A program made the position numbers and the translations under genes. From contig CAKUPH010000045.1 of NCBI GenBank assembly GCA_934675115.1, positions 1 through 17,478 on the forward strand: DNA of 17,478 bases. Direction: 5' to 3'. Source of the stretch: an uncultured Oscillospiraceae bacterium. Lineage in GTDB: Bacteria; Bacillota; Clostridia; Oscillospirales; Oscillospiraceae. Below the pieces are notes generated by a model. That model was not told the origin of the DNA, made no database searches, and worked only from the letters and a program-made list of their open reading frames with translations. Shown piece after piece: positions 7,360-15,104 of the stretch (positions are counted from its first letter, which is position 1; each line of letters begins with the position of its first letter).

Positions 7360-8171
7360 AGCAGCGCAGAGCACTGATCCTCTACGCCACCATGAGTTCC
7401 AACACGGAAAAGATCGCCCGGTGCATTGCCGACGTGTTTGACGCCTACAACTGGGACGTGACCACCGTCCGCATCCGGAACCAGGCGGAGCTTGCCCTGC
7501 GGCAGGAGGAGCTTTATTTCGACGACTACGACGTGATCTGTCTGGGCAGCCCCATCGTGGGCGGCTCGCCGCTCCAGCCCATCGTCCGGGCCTTCAGCCT
7601 CGGCGGCGGCGGAAAGCTGGAGAAGGCCGTGGAGCAGACCGACGCTTCCGGAAAGGGCCTGCCCCAGCAGCCCCCCAAGGGCAAGTGGCGCCGCCATGAC
7701 GCCCCCTACGCCGGGGTGCTCAACCGCACGGACAGCCGCCCGCTGGGCATCGTCTTTTCCACCTACGGCGGTGGATTCTACGGCTCGTCCGAGTGTATGC
7801 CCGTGCTGGAGACCCTCAAGCTCTACCTCAACACGTACAGCGTGGACGTCACCGGCTTTTTCGCCTGCGGCGGACGGGAGCACGGTCCCGCGGGCTACCC
7901 CATGGGCGTCAAGCCCAAGGCGGAGTTTCGCCCCGGCCCGCCGGACCCGTCCGTTCCGGACGCCGACGTCTGCGACCCGGTGGTGTATACCATGAAGGAC
8001 GGCACGGAGAAATACGGTTCCTACTTCTTCCACTATGACCTGTGCTCCAAGCCCGGCCCCCGGGAGGAACAGAAAGCCCGGGCCTTCGCCGCAGACTTTA
8101 TTGAGGACTTTTTCATGACCTATGACGGGGAGCGCAACCCGCCCCTGTCCAATATCGTCTCCATCAGCTGA
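7356..8171 (+). CDS. Flavodoxin-like FMN protein
   Basis: 271 aa, longer than a classical flavodoxin (140-180). The N-terminus has a beta strand RALILYAT followed by the FMN phosphate-binding loop TMSSNTEKIA (12-21). DDYDVICLGSPIVGG (56-70) and STYGGGFYGSSE (135-146) match the loops that flank the isoalloxazine ring. The C-terminal third (about 170-271) shows no cysteine motif, so unlike the flavodoxin-ferredoxin protein at 8944-10011 it carries no Fe-S cluster. It is the last gene of the + operon, coupled by a 4-nt overlap. A role as electron carrier or accessory flavoprotein for the two reductases is inferred; the flavodoxin-like BilS beside the bilirubin reductase BilR is a known precedent for such a pairing. 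Confidence 0.83.
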   Translation: MKQRRALILYATMSSNTEKIARCIADVFDAYNWDVTTVRIRNQAELALRQEELYFDDYDVICLGSPIVGGSPLQPIVRAFSLGGGGKLEKAVEQTDASGKGLPQQPPKGKWRRHDAPYAGVLNRTDSRPLGIVFSTYGGGFYGSSECMPVLETLKLYLNTYSVDVTGFFACGGREHGPAGYPMGVKPKAEFRPGPPDPSVPDADVCDPVVYTMKDGTEKYGSYFFHYDLCSKPGPREEQKARAFAADFIEDFFMTYDGERNPPLSNIVSIS

Positions 8172-8179
8172 ATCCCCGC

Positions 8180-8226
8180 AAAAAAGAGAGCGGCTCCCGC
8201 CTTTCAGCGGGGGCCGCTCTCCTTTT
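8180..8226. terminator. Bidirectional intrinsic terminator between convergent operons
   Basis: A 15-bp stem (8186-8200 pairs with 8207-8221, one G-T wobble) encloses the loop CTTTCA. Six A residues at 8180-8185 give a good U-tract for transcripts on the - strand, and CTTTTA (8221-8226) gives a weaker one for the + strand. It therefore closes both the reductase operon and the importer operon. The same stem and loop recur at 17285-17324. Confidence 0.9.
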
Positions 8227-8257
8227 ATGGGAAGGGATGAAAAAGTGGATGCCGGAA

Positions 8258-8944
8258 TTATGCTTCCACGCCGCGCCACGCGGTCAGCTCTTCTACCGAC
8301 GCGCGGGTCCGGGGCAGGCTGTTGATCAGGCCGTTGGGATTGGCCTTGCCCACCGCGACGCAGCACAGAATGAGGTCGGACTCGGGGATGCCGGTGAGGC
8401 TGCGCAGCAGCCGGGGGCTTTCCACCGGCTTGCCCATGATGCATGTGCCGAGACCCCGCTCCTGCGCCGCCAGCGCGATGGCCTGCGTCACGCCGCCCGC
8501 CGCCAGCAGGTGGAGGGGCGACTGGGCCATTTCCCGGTCCATGTGGATGATGATGGCGTTGGGGGCGTCCCGGACTACGATGCCGCTGCGGACATAGGCG
8601 TCCTTCCGCTCCTGCCAGTGGTCGATGCCGGGGGGAAACATCAGGCCGTCAATGGCCTCGCGGAAGGCGTTCCCCCGCTCGCCCCACGGCGAAGGAGGGG
8701 GAACCGGCCCCATGGTGTACTCCTTTTCCTCCGTTTGGTTGTCGCAGAACATCTGCCACAGTCGGTCACGCCACTCGGCCATGACCGCGCCGCCCAGAAC
8801 GGTGAACTTCCACGGCTGGCAGTTGACGAAGGAGCCGCACCAGCGGGCGGTGTCAAGGATTCCCTCCATATCCCGGCGGGATACCGGATCCGGCAGGAAG
8901 CTGCGGGTGCTGCGCCGCGCACGGATGGCCTGACTGACTTCCAT
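8258..8944 (-). CDS. Nitroreductase-family FMN oxidoreductase
   Basis: 228 aa, a normal size for the family. The FMN-binding N-terminus RARRSTRSF (8-16), NCQPWKFTVL (41-50), the helix ERGLGTCIMG (162-171) and GIPESDLILCC (185-195) followed by VAVGKAN (196-202) are classic nitroreductase-fold motifs. Family members use NAD(P)H, or electrons from a ferredoxin or flavodoxin, to reduce nitro groups, quinones, enones or halogenated rings. It is the last gene of the - operon. Its ATG overlaps the stop of the flavodoxin-ferredoxin gene by one nucleotide (TGATG), so the two are probably made in fixed ratio and may exchange electrons. The substrate is not evident. Confidence 0.9.
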   Translation of the reverse strand: MEVSQAIRARRSTRSFLPDPVSRRDMEGILDTARWCGSFVNCQPWKFTVLGGAVMAEWRDRLWQMFCDNQTEEKEYTMGPVPPPSPWGERGNAFREAIDGLMFPPGIDHWQERKDAYVRSGIVVRDAPNAIIIHMDREMAQSPLHLLAAGGVTQAIALAAQERGLGTCIMGKPVESPRLLRSLTGIPESDLILCCVAVGKANPNGLINSLPRTRASVEELTAWRGVEA

Positions 8945-10011
8945 CAGGACTCCTCCGTCCTGGCGGCAGCGGCGGCCTCTGCCGCGGCTTCGGCGGCGTC
9001 GGCCTCCTCAAGGCCCTCGCCCCAGTATTTGCTCTTGGGGCCGTTGGGGCCTTTGCCCTTGATGAACCAGGGGTGCTTGTTGTAGGTCTTGTAGTAGGGG
9101 TTCGTCCAGCCGATCTCCTCCACGGGGACCTTGCGGCGGAAAGTACCGGCCTTCTCGTCCTTCTCAAGCTGCTCCAGATAGAACTCGGGCACCAGCTTCA
9201 TGGTCTTTTCGCCAGGGGTTGTGTAGAAGAAGTCCGGGCAGATGGAGCCGGTGGGGCACAGCTTGGCGCACAGCATGCAGTGGCAGCAGGGGTCGCCGAA
9301 CACCTGCGGCTCCCTGGTCAGGTCGATGCCGTGGACGGGGCAGTTGTCCATGCAGATGGTGCACTTGGGATAAAGGCAGGTCTCCTTGATGTGCTTGTTG
9401 GGGACCTGAACGTGGGGGGTCTTGGAACCGAAGGTGCCGCCGCTGCGCTCGTCCTCCTTGCGGTTCAGCTCGTCCAGGAACTCCTGCAGGCTGATCTCCG
9501 GCGCCTCGGGCAGGGGCGGGAGCAGGTCCTCGGCCCCGGCATAGATCTTCTCGCTCAGGCGGGCCATCTCGGCGCCCCACTCCCGGGCCTCCTGCACGTC
9601 GATGCGGTCAGGGTGGCCGGCGGTGGGATAGGGGTTGGCGTGGCCGGGAATAAAGGAGTTGCCGTACCAACGGCGGACGCCCAGCACCTTCATCTGGCGC
9701 TCGGTCAGCTCCTTGGCGATGGCGGCGGGGAAATACTCGCCGTGGGTGCCGTGGGTGGCGAAGGCGATGGCGTGCTTGCCGCCCACATAGCGCAGGCTCT
9801 TGATGAAGGAACCGAACACGTCCGGGTCCTTATAGCCCATAACGATGGTGCCAAAGCCGATTAGGTCATACTTGCCGAACTCATAGGGGGAGGCGTCGCG
9901 GAACTTGATCAGGTCGCAGTTGCCGGTGACGGAGATGATGCCCTCCTGCACCCCCTTTGCGATCTTTTCCGTATTACCCGTCATGGACAGGTAAACAATT
10001 GCGCATTTCAT
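8944..10011 (-). CDS. Flavodoxin domain plus 2x[4Fe-4S] ferredoxin protein (EFR1-like)
   Basis: 355 aa. Residues 1-160 are a flavodoxin domain with the phosphate loop SMTGNTEKIA (9-18). Residues 205-260 are a bacterial ferredoxin-type domain with ligands C212, C217, C220, C224 and C242, C245, C248, C252. The second set is the standard CxxCxxCxxxCP. The first has four residues between its first two cysteines instead of two. Proteins with this architecture are common in gut Clostridia and are thought to pass low-potential electrons. The C-terminal tail (336-350) is almost only Ala, Glu and Asp and is likely disordered. AAGGAGA about 7 nt upstream supports the ATG at 10011. Being coupled to a nitroreductase and following an importer, it probably supplies electrons for reduction of the imported compound (inference). 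Confidence 0.9.
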   Translation of the reverse strand: MKCAIVYLSMTGNTEKIAKGVQEGIISVTGNCDLIKFRDASPYEFGKYDLIGFGTIVMGYKDPDVFGSFIKSLRYVGGKHAIAFATHGTHGEYFPAAIAKELTERQMKVLGVRRWYGNSFIPGHANPYPTAGHPDRIDVQEAREWGAEMARLSEKIYAGAEDLLPPLPEAPEISLQEFLDELNRKEDERSGGTFGSKTPHVQVPNKHIKETCLYPKCTICMDNCPVHGIDLTREPQVFGDPCCHCMLCAKLCPTGSICPDFFYTTPGEKTMKLVPEFYLEQLEKDEKAGTFRRKVPVEEIGWTNPYYKTYNKHPWFIKGKGPNGPKSKYWGEGLEEADAAEAAAEAAAAARTEES

Positions 10012-10044
10012 AACAGATTCTCCTTCTCAAATGTCTTTGCGAAT

Positions 10045-11811
10045 TTATTTCGTCGTCCAGATGCGGGCCCAGAACCAGCCGCCGGGGCTGCCCATACGGA
10101 GCAGGTTCTCGCCGCTGTAGCCGTGGATGTCAGGATTGGAGACGTTGTAGATGTAGGTCGGGAACAGGCGGATGCCCCAGTGATGCTCCAGCACGTACTG
10201 GTCGCAGGCGGTGCACAGGCGCTTGATCTCATCGTCGGTGGTGGCGGAGCCCAGCTCGTCGCACAGGGCGTCAAAGTCGGGGTCGTTGGCCTGAACGTAG
10301 TTGGTGGAGGCGCCGGAGCGGTCCATGCGCACCATGGTGGTGGGCAGAGCGCCGGAGGCGGTGCTCCTGGTCCAGTAGGACTCATAGTTCTTGACGACGG
10401 CCAGATTCTGGGCGGTGGCGGGATCCTGAACGTCGATGTTCATGTCCACGCCGATGGCGGCAAAGTAGGACTTGAGGATCTCCAGCACGGTGATGTCATC
10501 GTTGCTGCCCACCAGTACGGTGAAGGAGAAGCCGTCGGGATAGCCCGCGTCGGCCAGCAGCTTCTTGGCGGTGTCGGGATCGTAGGAGTACTCCGCCTGA
10601 AGCTCGGGGGTCCACTCGTCGTAGTTGTAGGCGTAGTCGGCGTTGTCTGGGTTCACCCAGCCGGCGGGGGTGGCGGAGGTGCCGCCGAAGTACTGGGCCG
10701 CCATGGTCTCGCGGTCAATGGCCATCTGGAGGGCCTTGCGGACGTTGATGTCGTCAAAGGGCTTGTGGGTCATGTTGAGCTGGAGGCCGTTGGTGGCGAT
10801 AAAGGGCACCTGATAGACCAGCAGGTCGGTGTTGCTCTCCTTGAGGATGTCGTACTGCTGGAGTGTCAGCTCGTCGGCGAAGTCGATCTGGCCGGTGCGG
10901 AGGGAGGCCAGCTTGGTGGACGCCTCGGACACGGACATGACCTTCAGGGTGTCAGCATAGGGCAGGCGGTTGTCAGGATAGCGCTCGTCAAAGCCCCAGT
11001 AGTTGGGGTTCTTCTCGAAGGTGACCACGTTGTCGGGGATCAGCTCGGTGAGGATCCACGGACCGGTGCCCACGGCGTACTCCCACTGCTCGCCCACGCC
11101 GGCGTCGATGACCTCGGGGGCCATGATGTAGTTGTAGGAGTCCTGATCCAGCAGCAGGGACAGGTTGGTGGGGGTCTCTTCCTTGAACTTGAACTCAACG
11201 GTGTAGTCGTCCAGCGCGGTGATGCTGGCGATGGGGGTCAGGCGGGCGCCGCACTGGGGGCTGGGGTCCTTGCCCTCGAAGGGGCCGATACCGGCCAGAC
11301 GGGAGTAGTGGTACACCACGTCGTTGGCCACGAACTGGCGGCCGTTCACCGGCTCCTTGTCCTGCCAGTACACGTCCTGCCGCAGGTGGACGATGACCGT
11401 GGCCAGGTCGGGCTGCTCATAGGATTCGGCAAGGCAGCCCTTGTAGTACTCGGTAGGGATAAAGTTGGTGGTAAAGCCGTACTCATTGCGGTCCACGGAC
11501 CAGTCGGGCATGAACAGCGGCTCCAGGAAGAAGAAGTTGATGGAATAGCCGGAGTTGTAGATGTCCAGCTTCTCAAGGAAGCGGTTGGAGGCGAACACGA
11601 TCTCGCCGCCGTACTGGGGCTCGCCGTAACCGGCATACCAGGGGCCGTCGCCGCTGTCGGGGATGGTGGGGTTGTCGCTGACGGAGGGGGTGCTGCTGGC
11701 GTTGGCGCCGGGGTCGGAGCTGGCGCCCTGAGGATTGCCCTTAGCGCAGGCAGACAGCAGGAGCAGACCTGCCAGGGACAGGGAGAGCAGCGCGCTGAGT
11801 TTCTTTTTCAC
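10045..11811 (-). CDS. ABC transporter substrate-binding lipoprotein, family 5 (oligopeptide/dipeptide type)
   Basis: 588 aa. The signal peptide has a lysine n-region (2-4), a Leu/Ser-rich core and the lipobox LLSAC (18-22), so the mature protein starts at C22 and is anchored to the outer face of the membrane. A flexible Ser/Pro/Gly linker (about 23-58) precedes a family-5 binding domain, with recognisable segments near VYWQDKEPVNGRQF. The start codon is GTG, set by AAAGGAGG 9 nt upstream. Family 5 proteins bind peptides but also nickel, heme, glycosides, opines and other small molecules, so the ligand may be the compound handled by the reductases rather than a peptide. The gene is the distal transport component, placed after the permeases and the cupin. 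Confidence 0.93.
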   Translation of the reverse strand: MKKKLSALLSLSLAGLLLLSACAKGNPQGASSDPGANASSTPSVSDNPTIPDSGDGPWYAGYGEPQYGGEIVFASNRFLEKLDIYNSGYSINFFFLEPLFMPDWSVDRNEYGFTTNFIPTEYYKGCLAESYEQPDLATVIVHLRQDVYWQDKEPVNGRQFVANDVVYHYSRLAGIGPFEGKDPSPQCGARLTPIASITALDDYTVEFKFKEETPTNLSLLLDQDSYNYIMAPEVIDAGVGEQWEYAVGTGPWILTELIPDNVVTFEKNPNYWGFDERYPDNRLPYADTLKVMSVSEASTKLASLRTGQIDFADELTLQQYDILKESNTDLLVYQVPFIATNGLQLNMTHKPFDDINVRKALQMAIDRETMAAQYFGGTSATPAGWVNPDNADYAYNYDEWTPELQAEYSYDPDTAKKLLADAGYPDGFSFTVLVGSNDDITVLEILKSYFAAIGVDMNIDVQDPATAQNLAVVKNYESYWTRSTASGALPTTMVRMDRSGASTNYVQANDPDFDALCDELGSATTDDEIKRLCTACDQYVLEHHWGIRLFPTYIYNVSNPDIHGYSGENLLRMGSPGGWFWARIWTTK

Positions 11812-11820
11812 AGTGGGGTT

Positions 11821-11828
11821 CCTCCTTT
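11821..11828 (-). promoter_or_regulatory. Ribosome binding site for the GTG start of the binding protein
   Basis: On the - strand this reads AAAGGAGG, 9 nt before the GTG at 11811. It supports a GTG start directly before the Lys-rich signal peptide. Confidence 0.8.
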
Positions 11829-11847
11829 GATTTTGTTCCGCTTTTAT

Positions 11848-12195
11848 TTAGTGTGCCATTTCGTCTGGCACCTTCGCGATGACCAGCATGGACGCGGGCG
11901 CGTTCGTCCGGTTGTGTACGCCCTTGTTCTCGCCCTTGTGGATGTGGACGGCCTGTCCCGGCTCCAGCGTGATGTCGCCGTCGTCCGTCTCGATGGAGAT
12001 GACGCCGTCCAGCACGTAGAAGATCACTTCCACCGGCTGGGGGCCAAACTCCGCGCCGCCGCCGGGCAGGTAGTAGGATACGCTCAGGGCCAGATCCCCC
12101 TGCCCCGCCTGTTTCTCCACCAGCGGGAACGTCCGCATGTCAAAATGGTGGGGCGGCGTCCGTCCTTCGCAGCCGCGCATGTCATGCTTCTGCAT
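11848..12195 (-). CDS. Small single-domain cupin
   Basis: 115 aa beta-barrel protein. The second cupin motif is clear: PGQAVHIHKGENKGVHN (79-95), and the strand VIFYVLDGVISI (57-68) precedes it. The first motif has no HxH pair (EFGPQPVEV, 49-57), so a complete metal site of the usual three His and one Glu is not present, although H84, H86 and H94 remain in the second half. Small cupins act as isomerases, dioxygenases or ligand sensors. The gene starts 14 nt inside the end of the permease gene, with GAGGAGG 9 nt upstream of its ATG, so it belongs to the importer operon. A role in handling or sensing the imported ligand is possible; no specific reaction can be assigned. Confidence 0.85.
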   Translation of the reverse strand: MQKHDMRGCEGRTPPHHFDMRTFPLVEKQAGQGDLALSVSYYLPGGGAEFGPQPVEVIFYVLDGVISIETDDGDITLEPGQAVHIHKGENKGVHNRTNAPASMLVIAKVPDEMAH

Positions 12196-13132
12196 AGCTC
12201 GATTCCTCCTCTTTCTGTTCTCTCTTCTTTTTCCGTTTTCCGGCGAAGCTGCCCGCGCCGCCCTTGAGCCGCGGATCCAGCAGATCCCGCAGCGCGTCGC
12301 CGAACATGTTTGCGCCGAATACCGTCAGGGTAAGGGCAAGGCCCGGCCACAGGGCCAGCGAGGGGACGAGCTCCATGTACGCCCGGCCTTCCTGGCTGAG
12401 CATGCTGCCCCAGCTGGGCACTCCGGGCGGCACGCCCATGCCCAGAAAGCTCATGCTGGACTCCATCAGGATGACCTGACCGATCTGGGTGGCCGCGCTG
12501 ATGATGAGGATGGGGGCGATGTTGGGGATGATGTGGCGGTAGACGATCCGCCATGTGGACGCGCCGAGGATGTCAGCCGCCTCCAGATAGAGGTTGGAGC
12601 GCAGGGAGATGACCGCGCTTCGCACCACGCGGGAGGTACTGATGCCCATGGGGATGCCGATGGCAAAGATCAGCTGGACGGTGCCCCGACCCACGATGCT
12701 CATGGCCATCATGAGCACCAGCATGTTGGGGATGCACTGCCACGCGTCCACGAAGCGCTGGACCACCATGTCGAAGGCCCCGCCCAGCACGGCGGAGGAG
12801 GTGCCGATGAGCACCGCGATGGCCAGCATGACCGCCGTGGCGGCAAAGCCGATGATGACGGACACCCGGGCGCCGTAGATGACGTTGCTGAACACGTCCC
12901 GGCCCAGATTATCCGTGCCCATGGGATGGGCGGCGGAGGAGCCCTTGAGCATGTTCATCAGGTCCACCTGATTGATGCCGTAGGGGGCGAGCTGGTTGGC
13001 GAACAGCGCCGTAAAGAGCAGCACCACCAGAATGATCAGACCGATGATGCCCATGGGCCGCTCGGTGGCCATCCACCGGATGAGCTTGAAGAAGGAGCGG
13101 TCGCGCAGGCGCGTTTCCTGTTTCTGTTTCAT
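12182..13132 (-). CDS. ABC transporter permease, DppC/OppC type
   Basis: 316 aa integral membrane protein. An N-terminal membrane segment (28-46) is followed by the OppC/DppC hallmark HPMGTDNLGRDVFS (69-82), further hydrophobic helices, and the EAA loop that docks on the ATPase (EAADILGASTWRIVYRHIIP, 184-203). The C-terminus has a highly charged tail (299-309, KRKKKREQKEE) that is likely cytoplasmic. AAAGGAGG upstream supports the ATG at 13132. It pairs with the upstream permease to form the membrane channel. Confidence 0.95.
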   Translation of the reverse strand: MKQKQETRLRDRSFFKLIRWMATERPMGIIGLIILVVLLFTALFANQLAPYGINQVDLMNMLKGSSAAHPMGTDNLGRDVFSNVIYGARVSVIIGFAATAVMLAIAVLIGTSSAVLGGAFDMVVQRFVDAWQCIPNMLVLMMAMSIVGRGTVQLIFAIGIPMGISTSRVVRSAVISLRSNLYLEAADILGASTWRIVYRHIIPNIAPILIISAATQIGQVILMESSMSFLGMGVPPGVPSWGSMLSQEGRAYMELVPSLALWPGLALTLTVFGANMFGDALRDLLDPRLKGGAGSFAGKRKKKREQKEEESSYAEA

Positions 13133-13147
13133 TTCGCCGCCCCTCCT

Positions 13148-14107
13148 TTACTGATACCGGACTCTGGGGTCCAGCCAGCTGTAGCTGATGTCCACCAGCA
13201 GGTTGCACACCAGCACCACCAGCGACACCAGCAGCACGATGGCGCTGACCACCGGGTAGTCGCGGCCGTTGAGGGCCGTCAGGGCCAGCTGGCCCATGCC
13301 GGGGATGTTGAAGATGTTCTCCATGATGACCGTGCCGCCGATGACGTTGGCCAGCTGGCCGCCGATGACGGTGATCACGGGAATAAAGGCGTTCTTGATG
13401 CTGTGGCGGACGATGACCGTCCGCTCGTCAAGGCCCTTGGCCCACGCGGTGCGGACATAGTCCTGCCGCATGACGTCCAGCATCTGGGTGCGGCCCATGC
13501 GCATGGTCACGCCGGACATCACCGCGCCGTTGATGAGGGCGGGAATGGCGAACTGCACAAAGTTGCCCCACGGATCCTGCGAGAAGGGGATCAGCTCCAT
13601 GGACGGCGCCCAGCCCCACCAGCGCACGGGGTAGATCATCACCATGGTGGCCAGCCAGAAGCTGGGGATGGAGATGAGCAGGATGGACAGCGGGCGGAAG
13701 AAGTTGTCGGCGAACCGGCCCTGACGGGCGGCGGTGTACACGCCCACGGGGATGCCGAACAGGTTGGCGAAGATCACGCTCATGATGCCCAGCTCCAGCG
13801 TGGCGGGCATACGGCTGGAGATCAACTCCATGACCGGCTTGTTCTGGAGCATGGAGGTGCCGAAGTCGCCGTGGAGGACGATGCCGCCGATCCAGTTGAA
13901 ATACTGCTGGATGATGGGCACGTCCAGCCCCAGCTGGTGGATGATAGCCGCGCGGTCTACGTCCACCTGACCCACGGCGATGAGCTGCGCCTCGATGACG
14001 TCCACCGCGGAGCCGGGGATGAAGCGCTGGAGCAGGAATACGATGATGCTCACCAGGATCATGGTGGGAATGATGAGCAGAACGCGTTTCAGTACATAGT
14101 TACCCAA
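13148..14107 (-). CDS. ABC transporter permease, DppB/OppB type
   Basis: 319 aa integral membrane protein with an N-terminal helix (9-27), the family's periplasm-facing loop rich in charged residues (40-100), and the EAA loop QDYVRTAWAKGLDERTVIVR (215-234). It ends with WLDPRVRYQ, as is typical of DppB. The reading begins with TTG at 14107, 9 nt after AAAGGAGG, and overlaps the end of the ATPase gene by 8 nt. No better ATG or GTG gives the expected family N-terminus. It forms a heterodimer with the DppC-type permease. Confidence 0.94.
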   Translation of the reverse strand: MGNYVLKRVLLIIPTMILVSIIVFLLQRFIPGSAVDVIEAQLIAVGQVDVDRAAIIHQLGLDVPIIQQYFNWIGGIVLHGDFGTSMLQNKPVMELISSRMPATLELGIMSVIFANLFGIPVGVYTAARQGRFADNFFRPLSILLISIPSFWLATMVMIYPVRWWGWAPSMELIPFSQDPWGNFVQFAIPALINGAVMSGVTMRMGRTQMLDVMRQDYVRTAWAKGLDERTVIVRHSIKNAFIPVITVIGGQLANVIGGTVIMENIFNIPGMGQLALTALNGRDYPVVSAIVLLVSLVVLVCNLLVDISYSWLDPRVRYQ

Positions 14108-15104
14108 GAGGCTTCTCCTCCTTTCCCTCTGCGAAGTGGCAGGCCACCCAGTGCTCGCCGCCCACCGGACGGAGCAGCGGCTCCTCGGTGCGGCAGCGCT
14201 CCTGCGCGTGGGGGCAGCGGGTGCAGAACCGGCAGCCCTCCGGCGGGTTCATGGGGCTGGGCACCTCGCCCTTGAGCAGGATCCGCTCCCGCTGGCGGTC
14301 AGCCACCGGGTCGGGGATGGGCACCGCGGACAGCAGCGCCTTTGTGTACGGGTGCAGGGGGTTGGTGTACAGCTCGCTGCTGGCCGTGACCTCCATGAGC
14401 TTGCCCAGATACATGACCGCCACCCGGTCGCTGAAGGACCGCACCACCGACAGGTCATGGCCGATAAACAGATATGTAAGGTCCAGCTCCCGGCGCAGCT
14501 CCTTGAGCAGGTGGATGATCTGCGCCTGAATGGACACGTCCAGCGCCGAAACCGGCTCGTCGCAGACGATAAACTCCGGATCTACCGCCAGCGCCCGGGC
14601 GATGCCAACGCGCTGCCGCTGGCCGCCGGAAAATTCATGGGGGTAGCGGTCCATCATAGACGGGTCGAGGCCCACCATGGTAAACAGCTCCTCCACCCGG
14701 CGGCGGATCTCCTTGCCTTTTGCCAGATTGTGGATCTGAAGGCCCTCGCCCACGGCGCTGCCGACGGTCTGCCGGGGGTCCAGCGAAGAAAACGGGTCCT
14801 GACAGATCATCTGAAGATGCTTGCGCAGGGCGCGCACCTCTTTTTTCTTCATGGGCACAAGATCCTGATCGTTATACAGCACCTGACCGGACGTAGCCTT
14901 GTGCAGCTGTAAAATGCAGCGGCCGAAGCTGCTCTTGCCGCAGCCGCTCTCGCCCACGAGGCCCAGGATCTCGCCCCGGCGGATGTCCAGCGTCACGCCG
15001 TCAACGGCCTTGACGCTGCCCACCTGACGGCGCATCAGTCCGGCCCGCACGGGATAGTGCAGCTTCAGATCCTTGATCTCCAGCAAGTGTTCCTCCCTTG
15101 TCAT
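14100..15104 (-). CDS. ABC transporter ATP-binding protein, OppF/DppF type
   Basis: 334 aa. Walker A GESGCGKS (51-58), Q-loop Q102, signature FSGGQRQR (158-165), Walker B FIVCDEPV (178-185) and H-loop H216 are all intact. The C-terminal oligopeptide-transporter region has C291, C294, C297 and C304, the cysteine-rich patch found at the end of Opp/Dpp ATPases. The frame stays open upstream into the preceding gene, but the start at 15104 gives the family N-terminus (LLEIKDLKLHYPV) and has GGAGGAGGG 6 nt upstream. It overlaps the upstream stop by one nucleotide (TGATG). It works with the OppD-type ATPase as a pair. Confidence 0.95.
   Translation of the reverse strand: MTREEHLLEIKDLKLHYPVRAGLMRRQVGSVKAVDGVTLDIRRGEILGLVGESGCGKSSFGRCILQLHKATSGQVLYNDQDLVPMKKKEVRALRKHLQMICQDPFSSLDPRQTVGSAVGEGLQIHNLAKGKEIRRRVEELFTMVGLDPSMMDRYPHEFSGGQRQRVGIARALAVDPEFIVCDEPVSALDVSIQAQIIHLLKELRRELDLTYLFIGHDLSVVRSFSDRVAVMYLGKLMEVTASSELYTNPLHPYTKALLSAVPIPDPVADRQRERILLKGEVPSPMNPPEGCRFCTRCPHAQERCRTEEPLLRPVGGEHWVACHFAEGKEEKPLG
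14117..14124 (-). promoter_or_regulatory. Ribosome binding site that supports the TTG start of the DppB-type permease
   Basis: AAAGGAGG on the - strand, 9 nt before TTG at 14107. It lies within the last codons of the OppF-type gene. Confidence 0.75.

Noticed and set aside
5..8171. Identification of the + operon as the bile acid bai operon itself
   Set aside because: BaiB, BaiA, BaiF and BaiG are not present, the SnoaL-like proteins do not match BaiE length, and the reductase motifs differ from BaiCD.
8237..9085. 282-codon + strand frame over the nitroreductase
   Set aside because: Antisense to an intact nitroreductase with all FMN motifs, and it starts in the region after the terminator without a supported promoter.
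10123..12267. 714-codon + strand frame across the binding protein and cupin
   Set aside because: Antisense to a well-supported lipoprotein gene and cupin; Val/Gly-rich low-complexity composition.
12137..14275. 712-codon + strand frame across the permeases
   Set aside because: Antisense to clear DppB/DppC permeases; the protein is His/Asp/Gly-rich without any domain or ribosome binding site of note.
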